Part shown: piece by piece, positions 15,472 through 22,343 of the stretch
Layout: each line of letters opens with the position of its first letter
Numbering within the stretch: the first letter of the stretch is position 1
Origin: Desulfobacteraceae bacterium
GTDB lineage: Bacteria > Desulfobacterota > Desulfobacteria > Desulfobacterales > Desulfobacteraceae
Assembly (NCBI GenBank): GCA_024226935.1
Contig: JAAELK010000435.1
Span: 1-32,557, forward strand
Direction of reading: 5' to 3'
Length of the DNA: 32,557 nucleotides
Notes under the pieces: model-generated
What the model saw: the letters and a program-made list of their open reading frames with translations, nothing else
What the model was told of the DNA's origin: nothing
Database searches by the model: none
Program-made: the position numbers and the translations under genes

Positions 15472-16304
15472 GCAAGAAAAAAAAATCATTGGTCCTTTTA
15501 ATCAACCTGATGCTTTTTGTCGCTGTTCTCCTTTTTTTTGGTTTGACACCCTATCGGTACCGGGCAAGCAATCCGGGCCCCTTATCAACCTCCCACCTGT
15601 TTCTTCTTGATAACTGCAATGCCTGTCACACAACCGCCCGCAGCGTTGACCCGGAAAAATGCAGATTTTGTCATGATACCGATGCCATTGTCTTTAACCG
15701 CCAGGTGGTATCATTTCATTCAACAATCACCAGCTGCAAAGAATGTCATGTCGAACATCACAAAACCAGGACACAACCCACCCTCATGAACCACGATGCT
15801 TTGACGCTTATTTTCAAAAGACAAATATTAAAAAATGATTCAATGAATGGATCCAAATCGGACACCCCCCAAGAATACACTGAGCATAAATTACACGAAT
15901 TTGAAAAAATTCTTTCGGATAGATATCCACTGGTAGATGCCAAAGAAGCTATTTTAAACTGTACCACCTGCCATTCTGATCAAGACCCCCATCAAGGCTC
16001 TTTTGGTTCTTCTTGCATAGAATGCCACACGATCGACAAATGGAGTGTTCCAGGATATATCCATCCGCCTGATACCAATAGGGATTGCAAACAATGCCAT
16101 ATCGGTCCCCTATGTCACTATACCCCCATGTTCAAAAAACGTTGTGAAAAAATGTTAGGAAAAAAAGATACCGATGTCAACGCTTGCTATGTATGCCACA
16201 CCGTAAACTCATGGCAATATCTGAAGGGCATTGGATGGTTCACCATATTTCCATATTCAGCAAAAAACAAAAAAATTGACAGTCTTTCAATTCATCCCCA
16301 ATAA
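15468..16304 (+). CDS. Membrane-anchored heptahaem cytochrome c
   Basis: This 278-residue protein has an N-terminal hydrophobic segment (residues 7-26) after four lysines, probably an uncleaved anchor, and seven CxxCH haem-c motifs at C50, C65, C90, C165, C183, C207 and C240. A 70-residue haem-free stretch separates the third and fourth motifs, giving a 3+4 arrangement. Further His residues (for example 84, 97, 98, 175) could be distal ligands. I start at ATG 15468, which overlaps the stop of the cytochrome b gene. An earlier in-frame start at 15372 lies inside that gene and would hide the anchor. Likely role: periplasmic electron transfer from the b-type partner to soluble cytochromes such as the c3 pool; the partner is inferred. 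Confidence 0.85.
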   Translation: MSKKKKSLVLLINLMLFVAVLLFFGLTPYRYRASNPGPLSTSHLFLLDNCNACHTTARSVDPEKCRFCHDTDAIVFNRQVVSFHSTITSCKECHVEHHKTRTQPTLMNHDALTLIFKRQILKNDSMNGSKSDTPQEYTEHKLHEFEKILSDRYPLVDAKEAILNCTTCHSDQDPHQGSFGSSCIECHTIDKWSVPGYIHPPDTNRDCKQCHIGPLCHYTPMFKKRCEKMLGKKDTDVNACYVCHTVNSWQYLKGIGWFTIFPYSAKNKKIDSLSIHPQ

Positions 16305-16336
16305 TTCAAGAAGAACATTTTTATTTTACAGATACA

Positions 16337-16374
16337 CCTGGTATAAATTTATTATTGTCTTTATACCGGGTTTT
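16337..16374 (+). terminator. Probable terminator of the cytochrome operon
   Basis: CCTGGTATAAA (16337-16347) pairs with TTTATACCGGG (16360-16370), one pair being G-U, around a 12-base loop, followed by four T's. It stands 33 bases after the cytochrome c stop. The short T run lowers certainty. Confidence 0.55.
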
Positions 16375-16425
16375 GGACTATCTTCACAATAGATTCAGTC
16401 ATGGTGTAAAAAAAAGAGGGGCAAC

Positions 16426-16485
16426 ATGAAAGCCAAGCATTTAAATCAAGCAAGACCTTCTGGAAAAGAGATTATCGAATCATGA
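16426..16485 (+). CDS. Possible 19-residue leader ORF coupled to the corrinoid-activation genes
   Basis: ATG 16426 follows a good AGAGGGG site (from 16415) and encodes MKAKHLNQARPSGKEIIES before a TGA that overlaps the next gene's ATG (ATGA at 16482-16485). The neighbour's own ribosome-binding site is weaker, so translation of this ORF may drive it. The peptide has no motif I recognise. It may be a leader peptide or the remnant of a lost upstream gene's start. Confidence 0.35.
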   Translation: MKAKHLNQARPSGKEIIES

Positions 16486-17216
16486 CTGCTGATCTTGTCC
16501 TTCCCATCGATACACAACCCCATGTTCTCTCCCCCATAAAAGTTGATCTGACTTTTCAAGATCTTAAACAAAAAATTACAACTTCGACTGATCATCCTGA
16601 AATTATAAAAATTGCAAAAAAAACACTTGATATGGCCCAAGGCATTTGGAACCCAAAAGCTGTATATCAGTGGTTTGAATTCCAAACCACCGGTAAAAAC
16701 AGTTCAGGAAATATAATTCAAGGCCCCAATAATCTGGTAAATTTTGATTTCGGGTGTTCCATCAAATTTTTAACCAAGGCAGAATATGCTCTAATCTCAG
16801 TTTACACCCCGGGACAAGGGCTTGAGCAAAAATCAAAACAAGCCTCATCAAAGGGTGATTTACTGGAAGCATATTTTCTTGACCTCATTGGTCTGATAAT
16901 TCTTGATAAAATCAGCCTGGTAATCACAAAAATAGCCGAAAAGCAGGCCGCAAATATAGGATGGGGAGTAAGCCCATTTTTGAGTCCAGGTTCAGTTCAT
17001 GGGTGGAAAACCAAAGACCAGACAAAACTTTGTCGGCTTTTACCCCTTGAAAAAATCGATGTAAAAATTGGAACCAATGCAGTCCTATCACCCTTTAAAA
17101 CAATTTCTTGTTTAATTGGTTTGGGTCCCAGATATGATGATAGGCTGGTTGGAACAACCTGCCAGGTCTGCGCAAAGAATCATGATTGCCGGATAAAAAA
17201 GGATCAAAAAACTTAG
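16482..17216 (+). CDS. MetH activation-domain-like protein
   Basis: The C-terminal half resembles the S-adenosylmethionine-binding activation domain of cobalamin-dependent methionine synthase: GWGVSPFLSPGSVHGW then a KDQTKLCRLLPLEKIDVKIG segment and the SPFKTISCLIGLG end. The first 80 residues recall the short proteins that carry this domain alone. It closes with a Cys cluster, C-x2-C-x5-C (CQVCAKNHDC), which may hold a metal or Fe-S centre. The protein has 244 residues. The next gene starts immediately after its TAG, and that gene is a corrinoid reductive activator, so a shared role in reactivating a Co(II) corrinoid protein is likely. No methionine synthase or other corrinoid protein is adjacent. 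Confidence 0.65.
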   Translation: MTADLVLPIDTQPHVLSPIKVDLTFQDLKQKITTSTDHPEIIKIAKKTLDMAQGIWNPKAVYQWFEFQTTGKNSSGNIIQGPNNLVNFDFGCSIKFLTKAEYALISVYTPGQGLEQKSKQASSKGDLLEAYFLDLIGLIILDKISLVITKIAEKQAANIGWGVSPFLSPGSVHGWKTKDQTKLCRLLPLEKIDVKIGTNAVLSPFKTISCLIGLGPRYDDRLVGTTCQVCAKNHDCRIKKDQKT

Positions 17217-18806
17217 ATGTCAAACAAAAATCTTCATATTTTACCCCATGATAAAAATATCAAAATCAAACCCGGCAAAAGCCTGATAGAATCACTTATG
17301 AATCAGGGTATTTTTTTAAGATCCGATTGCGGCGGTAAAGGAATCTGTGGAAAATGCCGGGTCAAAAAAATTTCAAATAATGGGGACAATAAATTTATAA
17401 ACTCCTGCACATATATGGTTTCAAAAAATCTTCAGATTGAAATACCAGAATCTTCCATGCAGTCTTGTCATATTCTCAACAAAGCACCGGTATCTCTTCC
17501 TGAAATATTCACAAACAGCTTTAAAAAAAATAATGGAAAAAAATGCCATGGAGTTGCCGTGGATCTGGGCACAACAACCATAGCAATTTACTTGATCAAC
17601 ACCGATAGAGGTAAGATTCTTTCTTCATTGGCCATAAAAAATCCCCAATCTTTTTATGGGGATGACGTTATGAGTCGTATTAGTGCCATCGGACAGGAGA
17701 AAAAAAAACTTAGGACTTTGCAAAAGATAGTTGTCAAGGCCATAGAGTGGGGCATCAAAGAACTCTTAACCTCACTTGATTTGAAAAAAAATACGATTTC
17801 TCAAATGGTGGCGGTTGGTAATCCAACAATGATCCACATATTGACAGGGATCGATCCAAAACCCATTGGAATTTCTCCCCATCAACCAGCTTTTTATGAA
17901 GCAAAAAGTATTCAATCAAATGAATTAGGCTTTAAATTGGAAAATTTTCCAATTCAAACTTTGCCCCAGGTGTCAGGCTTTATAGGAGGAGACATTCTCA
18001 GTGCCGCCATTGCCATTGATCTTGAGAATAAACCCGATGGCACTCTATTGGTGGATCTGGGGACTAATGGAGAACTTGTGCTCAAGGTAAATAATAGATT
18101 CTATGCAACCTCATGTGCAACCGGCCCTGCCTTTGAAGGTGCTTGTCTTTCCTGCGGGATGCAGGCTATCCCCGGGGCTATCACCGGGGTCCACATAAAA
18201 AACCTGCAAGAGTTACCCGAATATACATTTGTCAATCCATTAAACACTTCCGGGCAAAGGCCGGCTGGGATCTGTGGAACAGGTATTATCAGTGCCGTGG
18301 CCCAATTGTATAAAAACAAGATTATAAAGCCGGATGGTGCTTTTACAAAAGATATTATTCTTCCAGCTTTAAAGAAAAACAGTTCGGGTAAAATACAATA
18401 TATTATAGTGCCTGAAAAATTTTCCCGGGATGGTTCTGAAATTTTCATCAGCCAGAAGGATATTCGTTCTGTTCAACTTGGTAAGGCCGCATTAAGTACC
18501 GCAATAAAATTTCTTTTAAAAAAAGCAAAAATTGATAAACCTGAAAAAATCATCATCGCCGGGGCACTGGGGACATTTCTCGACAAGAATGATATGATAA
18601 CCCTGGGAATGATCCCATCCATGGCCCCTGACAAAATAGAAACCGCCGGGAATTTAGCCGGTGTGGGTGCTATAATGGTCCTATGCAATGAGATCTACCT
18701 TAAAAAGTTAATAGAGATGAAAATTGATATAGTCGATCTCACCTGCAACCAAAATTTTCAAAACACCTTTATTAAAAGCTTAGGTTTTCCCCCCTGCCCC
18801 AAATAG
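17217..18806 (+). CDS. 2Fe-2S/ASKHA-domain reductive activator of corrinoid proteins (RACE type)
   Basis: This is an ATP-dependent activator that returns inactive Co(II) corrinoid to Co(I). Residues 1-80 form a plant-type 2Fe-2S domain with C38-x5-C44-x2-C47 and a fourth Cys at 64. After a linker, the ASKHA ATPase core (DUF4445-like) begins with VAVDLGTTTIAIYLINTDRG, continues with GDDVMSRISA, and has the second phosphate motif LLVDLGTNGELVL. IIIAGALGTFLDKNDMITLG is the adenosine motif seen in this family. The length of 529 is at the short end, as many members exceed 600. It is translated directly after the MetH-activation-like gene. The corrinoid partner must be encoded elsewhere. Confidence 0.8.
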   Translation: MSNKNLHILPHDKNIKIKPGKSLIESLMNQGIFLRSDCGGKGICGKCRVKKISNNGDNKFINSCTYMVSKNLQIEIPESSMQSCHILNKAPVSLPEIFTNSFKKNNGKKCHGVAVDLGTTTIAIYLINTDRGKILSSLAIKNPQSFYGDDVMSRISAIGQEKKKLRTLQKIVVKAIEWGIKELLTSLDLKKNTISQMVAVGNPTMIHILTGIDPKPIGISPHQPAFYEAKSIQSNELGFKLENFPIQTLPQVSGFIGGDILSAAIAIDLENKPDGTLLVDLGTNGELVLKVNNRFYATSCATGPAFEGACLSCGMQAIPGAITGVHIKNLQELPEYTFVNPLNTSGQRPAGICGTGIISAVAQLYKNKIIKPDGAFTKDIILPALKKNSSGKIQYIIVPEKFSRDGSEIFISQKDIRSVQLGKAALSTAIKFLLKKAKIDKPEKIIIAGALGTFLDKNDMITLGMIPSMAPDKIETAGNLAGVGAIMVLCNEIYLKKLIEMKIDIVDLTCNQNFQNTFIKSLGFPPCPK

Positions 18807-18909
18807 CTTCTATTGGATTCCAGAATCTTATTTTTATTATCACTCATACAACCGCAAATTTTTGCAAGACTTTAAATCATTCCACACCGTGGTATTAATC
18901 AGCAGGGCA

Positions 18910-20499
18910 TTACATAACAGTACCGGCTATATTTGGTATTTCCATGCCATGATGAAACAGCCAGGCGACAAGCATCGCCACAGGTATAATAAATAAAAAC
19001 AAAGAGATAAGATATACCCACACCATTTTACCGAAACTGGCTTCAGCAAGTTTCCTGAAATCAGTAATGACCCCAAGACTGAAAAAAGTAAGCATAAAAA
19101 AGAGCTTCCGAAAACCTTTTTCCACTGGAATCACACCTGATTTTGCGGCCAAGAGTGTATCCATTCCCTCGGGCGCACCTGATCCGGCAGCAAAAAAAAC
19201 ACCCAGATATATAAACCAGGTGGCAAAATAACCAAATACAAACTTGGGGAATCTATGCCATATCTCCGACGGCAAAACGGTCTCTCCCGGCCTCTTATCA
19301 ATTTTATAGACCCATACCATGGCCAGCACAAACGCCCACAGTCCAATAAACATATCTATCCATACTTTTGTCATGACCGCACTGGCGGTAATCACGCCTT
19401 CAGGCCACTGTACAGCACCGTCAGTCTCAATGATTATCTTATTTCTCATAAATTCATCCAGCAATCCACCGGCTGCAGCATCAGCCCCGTCAGTCTTAAC
19501 CGCCATACCCATTGCAGAACCCGCCACCAGCGGATCCGCTGTTGTAGGCCATACATGTGTAAAAAAACCAGGCAAAACAACAAGTTCAATAACCGCCCAT
19601 ACAACAACCAGTGCCGAAACCATAACAGACACTACTGGTTTTGCCCTTACTGCACCACCGGTAGCTACAGCAGCGGAAACGCCGCAGATGGAGATACCCG
19701 AACCCAAAACCGCTGCGGTCTTTCTGGGAAGTTTAAATATCAAACGGGAGATGGTATAAACACCAGGCCAAAAAATTAAATAGGCAACAACTGTAGCCAC
19801 TGCACCTGCAAGAAACAACTCGCCGGTAAGTCCGGCCATCTCTTTACCCAGTTTTGCTGATGTTAGCGCAGCTTTAATTGGCAGATAACCAACTTTTACC
19901 CCTAAAAACACAATGGCAGTTTTGATATACCACTCAGGCTTTGCTGCTTCACTCAAAAAATTTGCGAATGGTTTAAAAAAATTTCCGATAATCAATCCGA
20001 CAATTAAAGCCAAAATAAAAGAAGCACCACCCCCAAGAGAAAGAGCAAAATCTAAACCATATTTTTCACAATTAATTGTATTAGCAGCAAAAAAAGCATG
20101 GTGACCGACAAACCATGTAGCAATCGTCATAAAGTAAATACATGTCCAACCAAGAAAAAACTTTCTCAGGTTCCATTTCATGCAAAAAGCGCCAAGACAT
20201 GTCGCACAAGTGAAAACTACATAGGTCCAAAGAATACTCCACCAGCCAAGCCCCCCATAAAATTCTTTTGAGGTTAAACTGTATTCACCACCAAGCGCAT
20301 GAAAAGCCGAAGCAATATCACCTTTCCCACCGTCTAAAGGATTAAACACCCATATTCTCGGATAGGTTGCCCAGCCAACAAGATCAATACCGGCTAAAGA
20401 TAAAAACCCCATCACAAAAAAGAATAGACCCAGCCAAACAGCCCACCAGTCTTCCTGGGTGGTCATACCCGAGTACCATTTTCTGTTTATGCTTGCCAT
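18910..20499 (-). CDS. Long YeiH-family (putative sulfate exporter) transporter
   Basis: This is a polytopic membrane protein of the YeiH/UPF0324 family. At 529 residues it is much longer than E. coli YeiH (about 350), because of an N-terminal extension with three or four hydrophobic helices (residues 15-135). Core features include PEWYIKTAIVFLGVKVGY, VLGSGISICGVSAAVATGG, a GAxxGG-like DAAAGGLLDEF stretch and FFMLTFFSLGVITDFRKLAE. The start has a strong GGAGGATATT-ATG context. It shares the motif EDWWAxWxG near its N-terminus with the second YeiH protein at 22340-24097. The substrate of the family is unproven; export of sulfate, sulfite or sulfonate-derived anions is the usual suggestion and would be relevant to a sulfate reducer. 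Confidence 0.82.
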   Translation of the reverse strand: MASINRKWYSGMTTQEDWWAVWLGLFFFVMGFLSLAGIDLVGWATYPRIWVFNPLDGGKGDIASAFHALGGEYSLTSKEFYGGLGWWSILWTYVVFTCATCLGAFCMKWNLRKFFLGWTCIYFMTIATWFVGHHAFFAANTINCEKYGLDFALSLGGGASFILALIVGLIIGNFFKPFANFLSEAAKPEWYIKTAIVFLGVKVGYLPIKAALTSAKLGKEMAGLTGELFLAGAVATVVAYLIFWPGVYTISRLIFKLPRKTAAVLGSGISICGVSAAVATGGAVRAKPVVSVMVSALVVVWAVIELVVLPGFFTHVWPTTADPLVAGSAMGMAVKTDGADAAAGGLLDEFMRNKIIIETDGAVQWPEGVITASAVMTKVWIDMFIGLWAFVLAMVWVYKIDKRPGETVLPSEIWHRFPKFVFGYFATWFIYLGVFFAAGSGAPEGMDTLLAAKSGVIPVEKGFRKLFFMLTFFSLGVITDFRKLAEASFGKMVWVYLISLFLFIIPVAMLVAWLFHHGMEIPNIAGTVM

Positions 20500-20798
20500 A
20501 ATATCCTCCGCTATATTTTTGAATTACACTTCATCAATGCAAGGTAATTACAACACTATTGCAAATATCTATAATGCTCCAATCCCAAGATTAGAAAAAG
20601 GTAGTAAAATTCAATACAAACCCTTGAGCCGCACAAAAGACAGAACAACATAGATCTTATCTATAGGGTAAAATACAACTTTTTCGTTTAATTTCTGGAT
20701 ATCACTTGTGACGAATTCCAAAATATCGTACTAACTTATGGGAACCCTTTATTTAGAATTTTTCCCCACATTTTGTGATTTTTTATGCGACTATTTAG
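20500..20798. other. Intergenic region upstream of the 529-residue YeiH gene
   Basis: About 300 bases without a gene. It holds the GGAGG site of the YeiH gene at its left end and a small palindrome ATAGAT-CTT-ATCTAT (20650-20664). I see no convincing -35/-10 pair and no clear terminator for the minus-strand genes ending at 20799. The one plus-strand frame here runs into the YeiH start and looks spurious. Confidence 0.5.
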
Positions 20799-21044
20799 CT
20801 ATCCACTAATCTCAACGACTCGATTAAAATAATGCTGGGCATACTGTCGGATCCACTGGGGAATGGTAGAGTTATCAAAAGCCATAAAGACTTTTTTCTT
20901 GTCACCTTTTTTAACTAACCCCTTATTTCTCATCTGTTCTTCAAGGGCCAGATCAAGCCCATCCAGCGTTGGCGACGATACAGACAACACCTCATTTTTT
21001 GCATTCCAGTTTACTCCATCATGATCAATTACAAGCTCTATCAT
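20799..21044 (-). CDS. Small soluble protein of unknown function in the YeiH cluster
   Basis: This 81-residue acidic-to-neutral protein begins MIELVIDHDGVNWNAKNEVL and ends with FDNSTIPQWIRQYAQHYFNR plus VVEISG. No membrane segment or cofactor motif is seen. I do not recognise it with confidence. I chose ATG 21044, ten bases after the stop of the 58-residue gene; the longer reading from 21080 would overlap that gene and adds no sensible sequence. Its position between two transporters suggests a cytoplasmic accessory or regulatory subunit. Confidence 0.65.
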   Translation of the reverse strand: MIELVIDHDGVNWNAKNEVLSVSSPTLDGLDLALEEQMRNKGLVKKGDKKKVFMAFDNSTIPQWIRQYAQHYFNRVVEISG

Positions 21045-21054
21045 TGTCAAATAC

Positions 21055-21231
21055 TCAATGCAGTATGGAGGTTGGAACAAAAATCAGTCCGAGAATTAGA
21101 ACTATCGCTGCCACGGCAAGTGACCATAAGACAAGTTTTGTTTCAATGGGTTCCCAGGGTTCAGCACCAGCTGTGACATCATCAACCTCATAGTCTCCCC
21201 CGGACAGAGTACTTTTTTCTTCTTGTGACAT
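21055..21231 (-). CDS. 58-residue single-span membrane protein in the YeiH cluster
   Basis: The frame from ATG 21231 to TGA 21055 encodes MSQEEKSTLSGGDYEVDDVT followed by an acidic stretch and one hydrophobic helix (about residues 34-53, LVLWSLAVAAIVLILGLIFV). A strong AAGGAGG site lies four bases before the ATG. The acidic N-terminus with a C-terminal span suggests a small transporter subunit with its N-terminus in the cytoplasm. It is followed ten bases later by the 81-residue gene. It is short enough to be missed by length-filtered gene callers. Confidence 0.7.
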   Translation of the reverse strand: MSQEEKSTLSGGDYEVDDVTAGAEPWEPIETKLVLWSLAVAAIVLILGLIFVPTSILH

Positions 21232-21402
21232 GACGCCTCCTTGTTTAAGCAGGTGTAAAAAGGCTCAAATTTATTCAGCGAATGGATATTTAATTGAAAT
21301 AATTTAATAATAATTATTACACAGCATAAATATCAAGAAATCGACAGAATGTAAAGTAAAATCTCGTATGATGGATAACTTTTGAACAAATGCAAAATCA
21401 AG

Positions 21403-22020
21403 CTATTTAACGGATGGGAAAAACTTATTAATTTCCAGCCGATGAACCTTGTCCGAACCCCTTTCTATTTTTTTTATGGTAGATGCAAGGTCCTTAACAG
21501 TTTTACAAAGCGTTGGCACCAATGCCCTGTTCAGGTTTTTTTCAGCTTCGGTCATCCGATTAATCAAAAAAATAAAATCTTGCCGACGGTTCCCATAGGC
21601 AGACTTGACCAAAGCCCCATAGGTATCTCCTTTGGCCTTCAACAAAAGGGTATAATGGGTGACCATCACTTTGAGCAGTTCATCATATTTATCCATCGCC
21701 GCAGCCTTCAGACCTACCTGGGCTGCAAGCTGCCATGTATCCGGTTTTCTCCCTTTATCAATACTTTTTTTGACTTCATTCAACACCTTTTTTCTGGTAA
21801 GAAGCCAATTGGCCAGAAACTCTTTTCTCTGTTTTTTATAGGCGGAAAAATCCTGAAAATAAAAAATAAAGATAAAAGGGATAAAAATCATCCATGGACT
21901 CAACTTCGGTTTAACCAATACCTGATTGGCAAGCAGTTGCGCAAATTTTATTTCGTAGGCCAATATAAGTTCTTTTTTATCCATATTCATGATATCCAAT
22001 CTTTGATACCCATGGTTCAT
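21403..22020 (-). CDS. Unrecognised protein with one hydrophobic segment in the YeiH cluster
   Basis: A 205-residue protein starting MNHGYQRLDIMNMDKKELIL at ATG 22020, which overlaps the stop of the preceding 108-residue gene (ATGA); that overlap decides the start over the upstream frame. A hydrophobic segment near residues 42-57 (SPWMIFIPFIFIFYF) is followed by a Lys/Arg-rich, strongly helical domain (AYKKQRKEFLANWLLTRKKV onward) with few Cys. It looks like a membrane-tethered helical protein; no family is recognised. The C-terminal gap of 171 bases to the 58-residue gene holds no other gene. Confidence 0.65.
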   Translation of the reverse strand: MNHGYQRLDIMNMDKKELILAYEIKFAQLLANQVLVKPKLSPWMIFIPFIFIFYFQDFSAYKKQRKEFLANWLLTRKKVLNEVKKSIDKGRKPDTWQLAAQVGLKAAAMDKYDELLKVMVTHYTLLLKAKGDTYGALVKSAYGNRRQDFIFLINRMTEAEKNLNRALVPTLCKTVKDLASTIKKIERGSDKVHRLEINKFFPSVK

Positions 22021-22343
22021 TCCAAAATAAATAGCCAACCAAACCCTAAAATCAAAAAACAAGAGATAAGGCCTCCAACAAAGCCTTTGGTCATTCCGTA
22101 ATCATCGCGTTTAGAATGTTTAAACGAATCTGCCAGATAATATTCACCGTCATAGGAGCCTGCCGAATCACCATACATATAGGCGCCAGAATCAATATCG
22201 CGTTCCTCTACGATCTGGGCAATTTGACCATAAATGGAAATATTTTTTTCCATATATGGTCCCACAACCCAGCCGAAAACCCAGATGAGAAAAGAATAAA
22301 AGATAAGCTGTCCCCACGCTTTTGCCTTGGGATTATCCATCAT
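22017..22343 (-). CDS. Two-span small membrane protein in the YeiH cluster
   Basis: This 108-residue protein has hydrophobic segments near residues 11-28 and 88-106 that enclose a polar, Tyr/Asp/Ser-rich loop (SGAYMYGDSAGSYDGEYYLA). Its ATG overlaps the stop of the 585-residue YeiH gene, and its stop overlaps the next gene's ATG, so three genes are joined by ATGA junctions. Such tight coupling suggests a transporter subunit with a roughly 60-residue loop on one face of the membrane. The family is not recognised. Confidence 0.68.
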   Translation of the reverse strand: MMDNPKAKAWGQLIFYSFLIWVFGWVVGPYMEKNISIYGQIAQIVEERDIDSGAYMYGDSAGSYDGEYYLADSFKHSKRDDYGMTKGFVGGLISCFLILGFGWLFILE

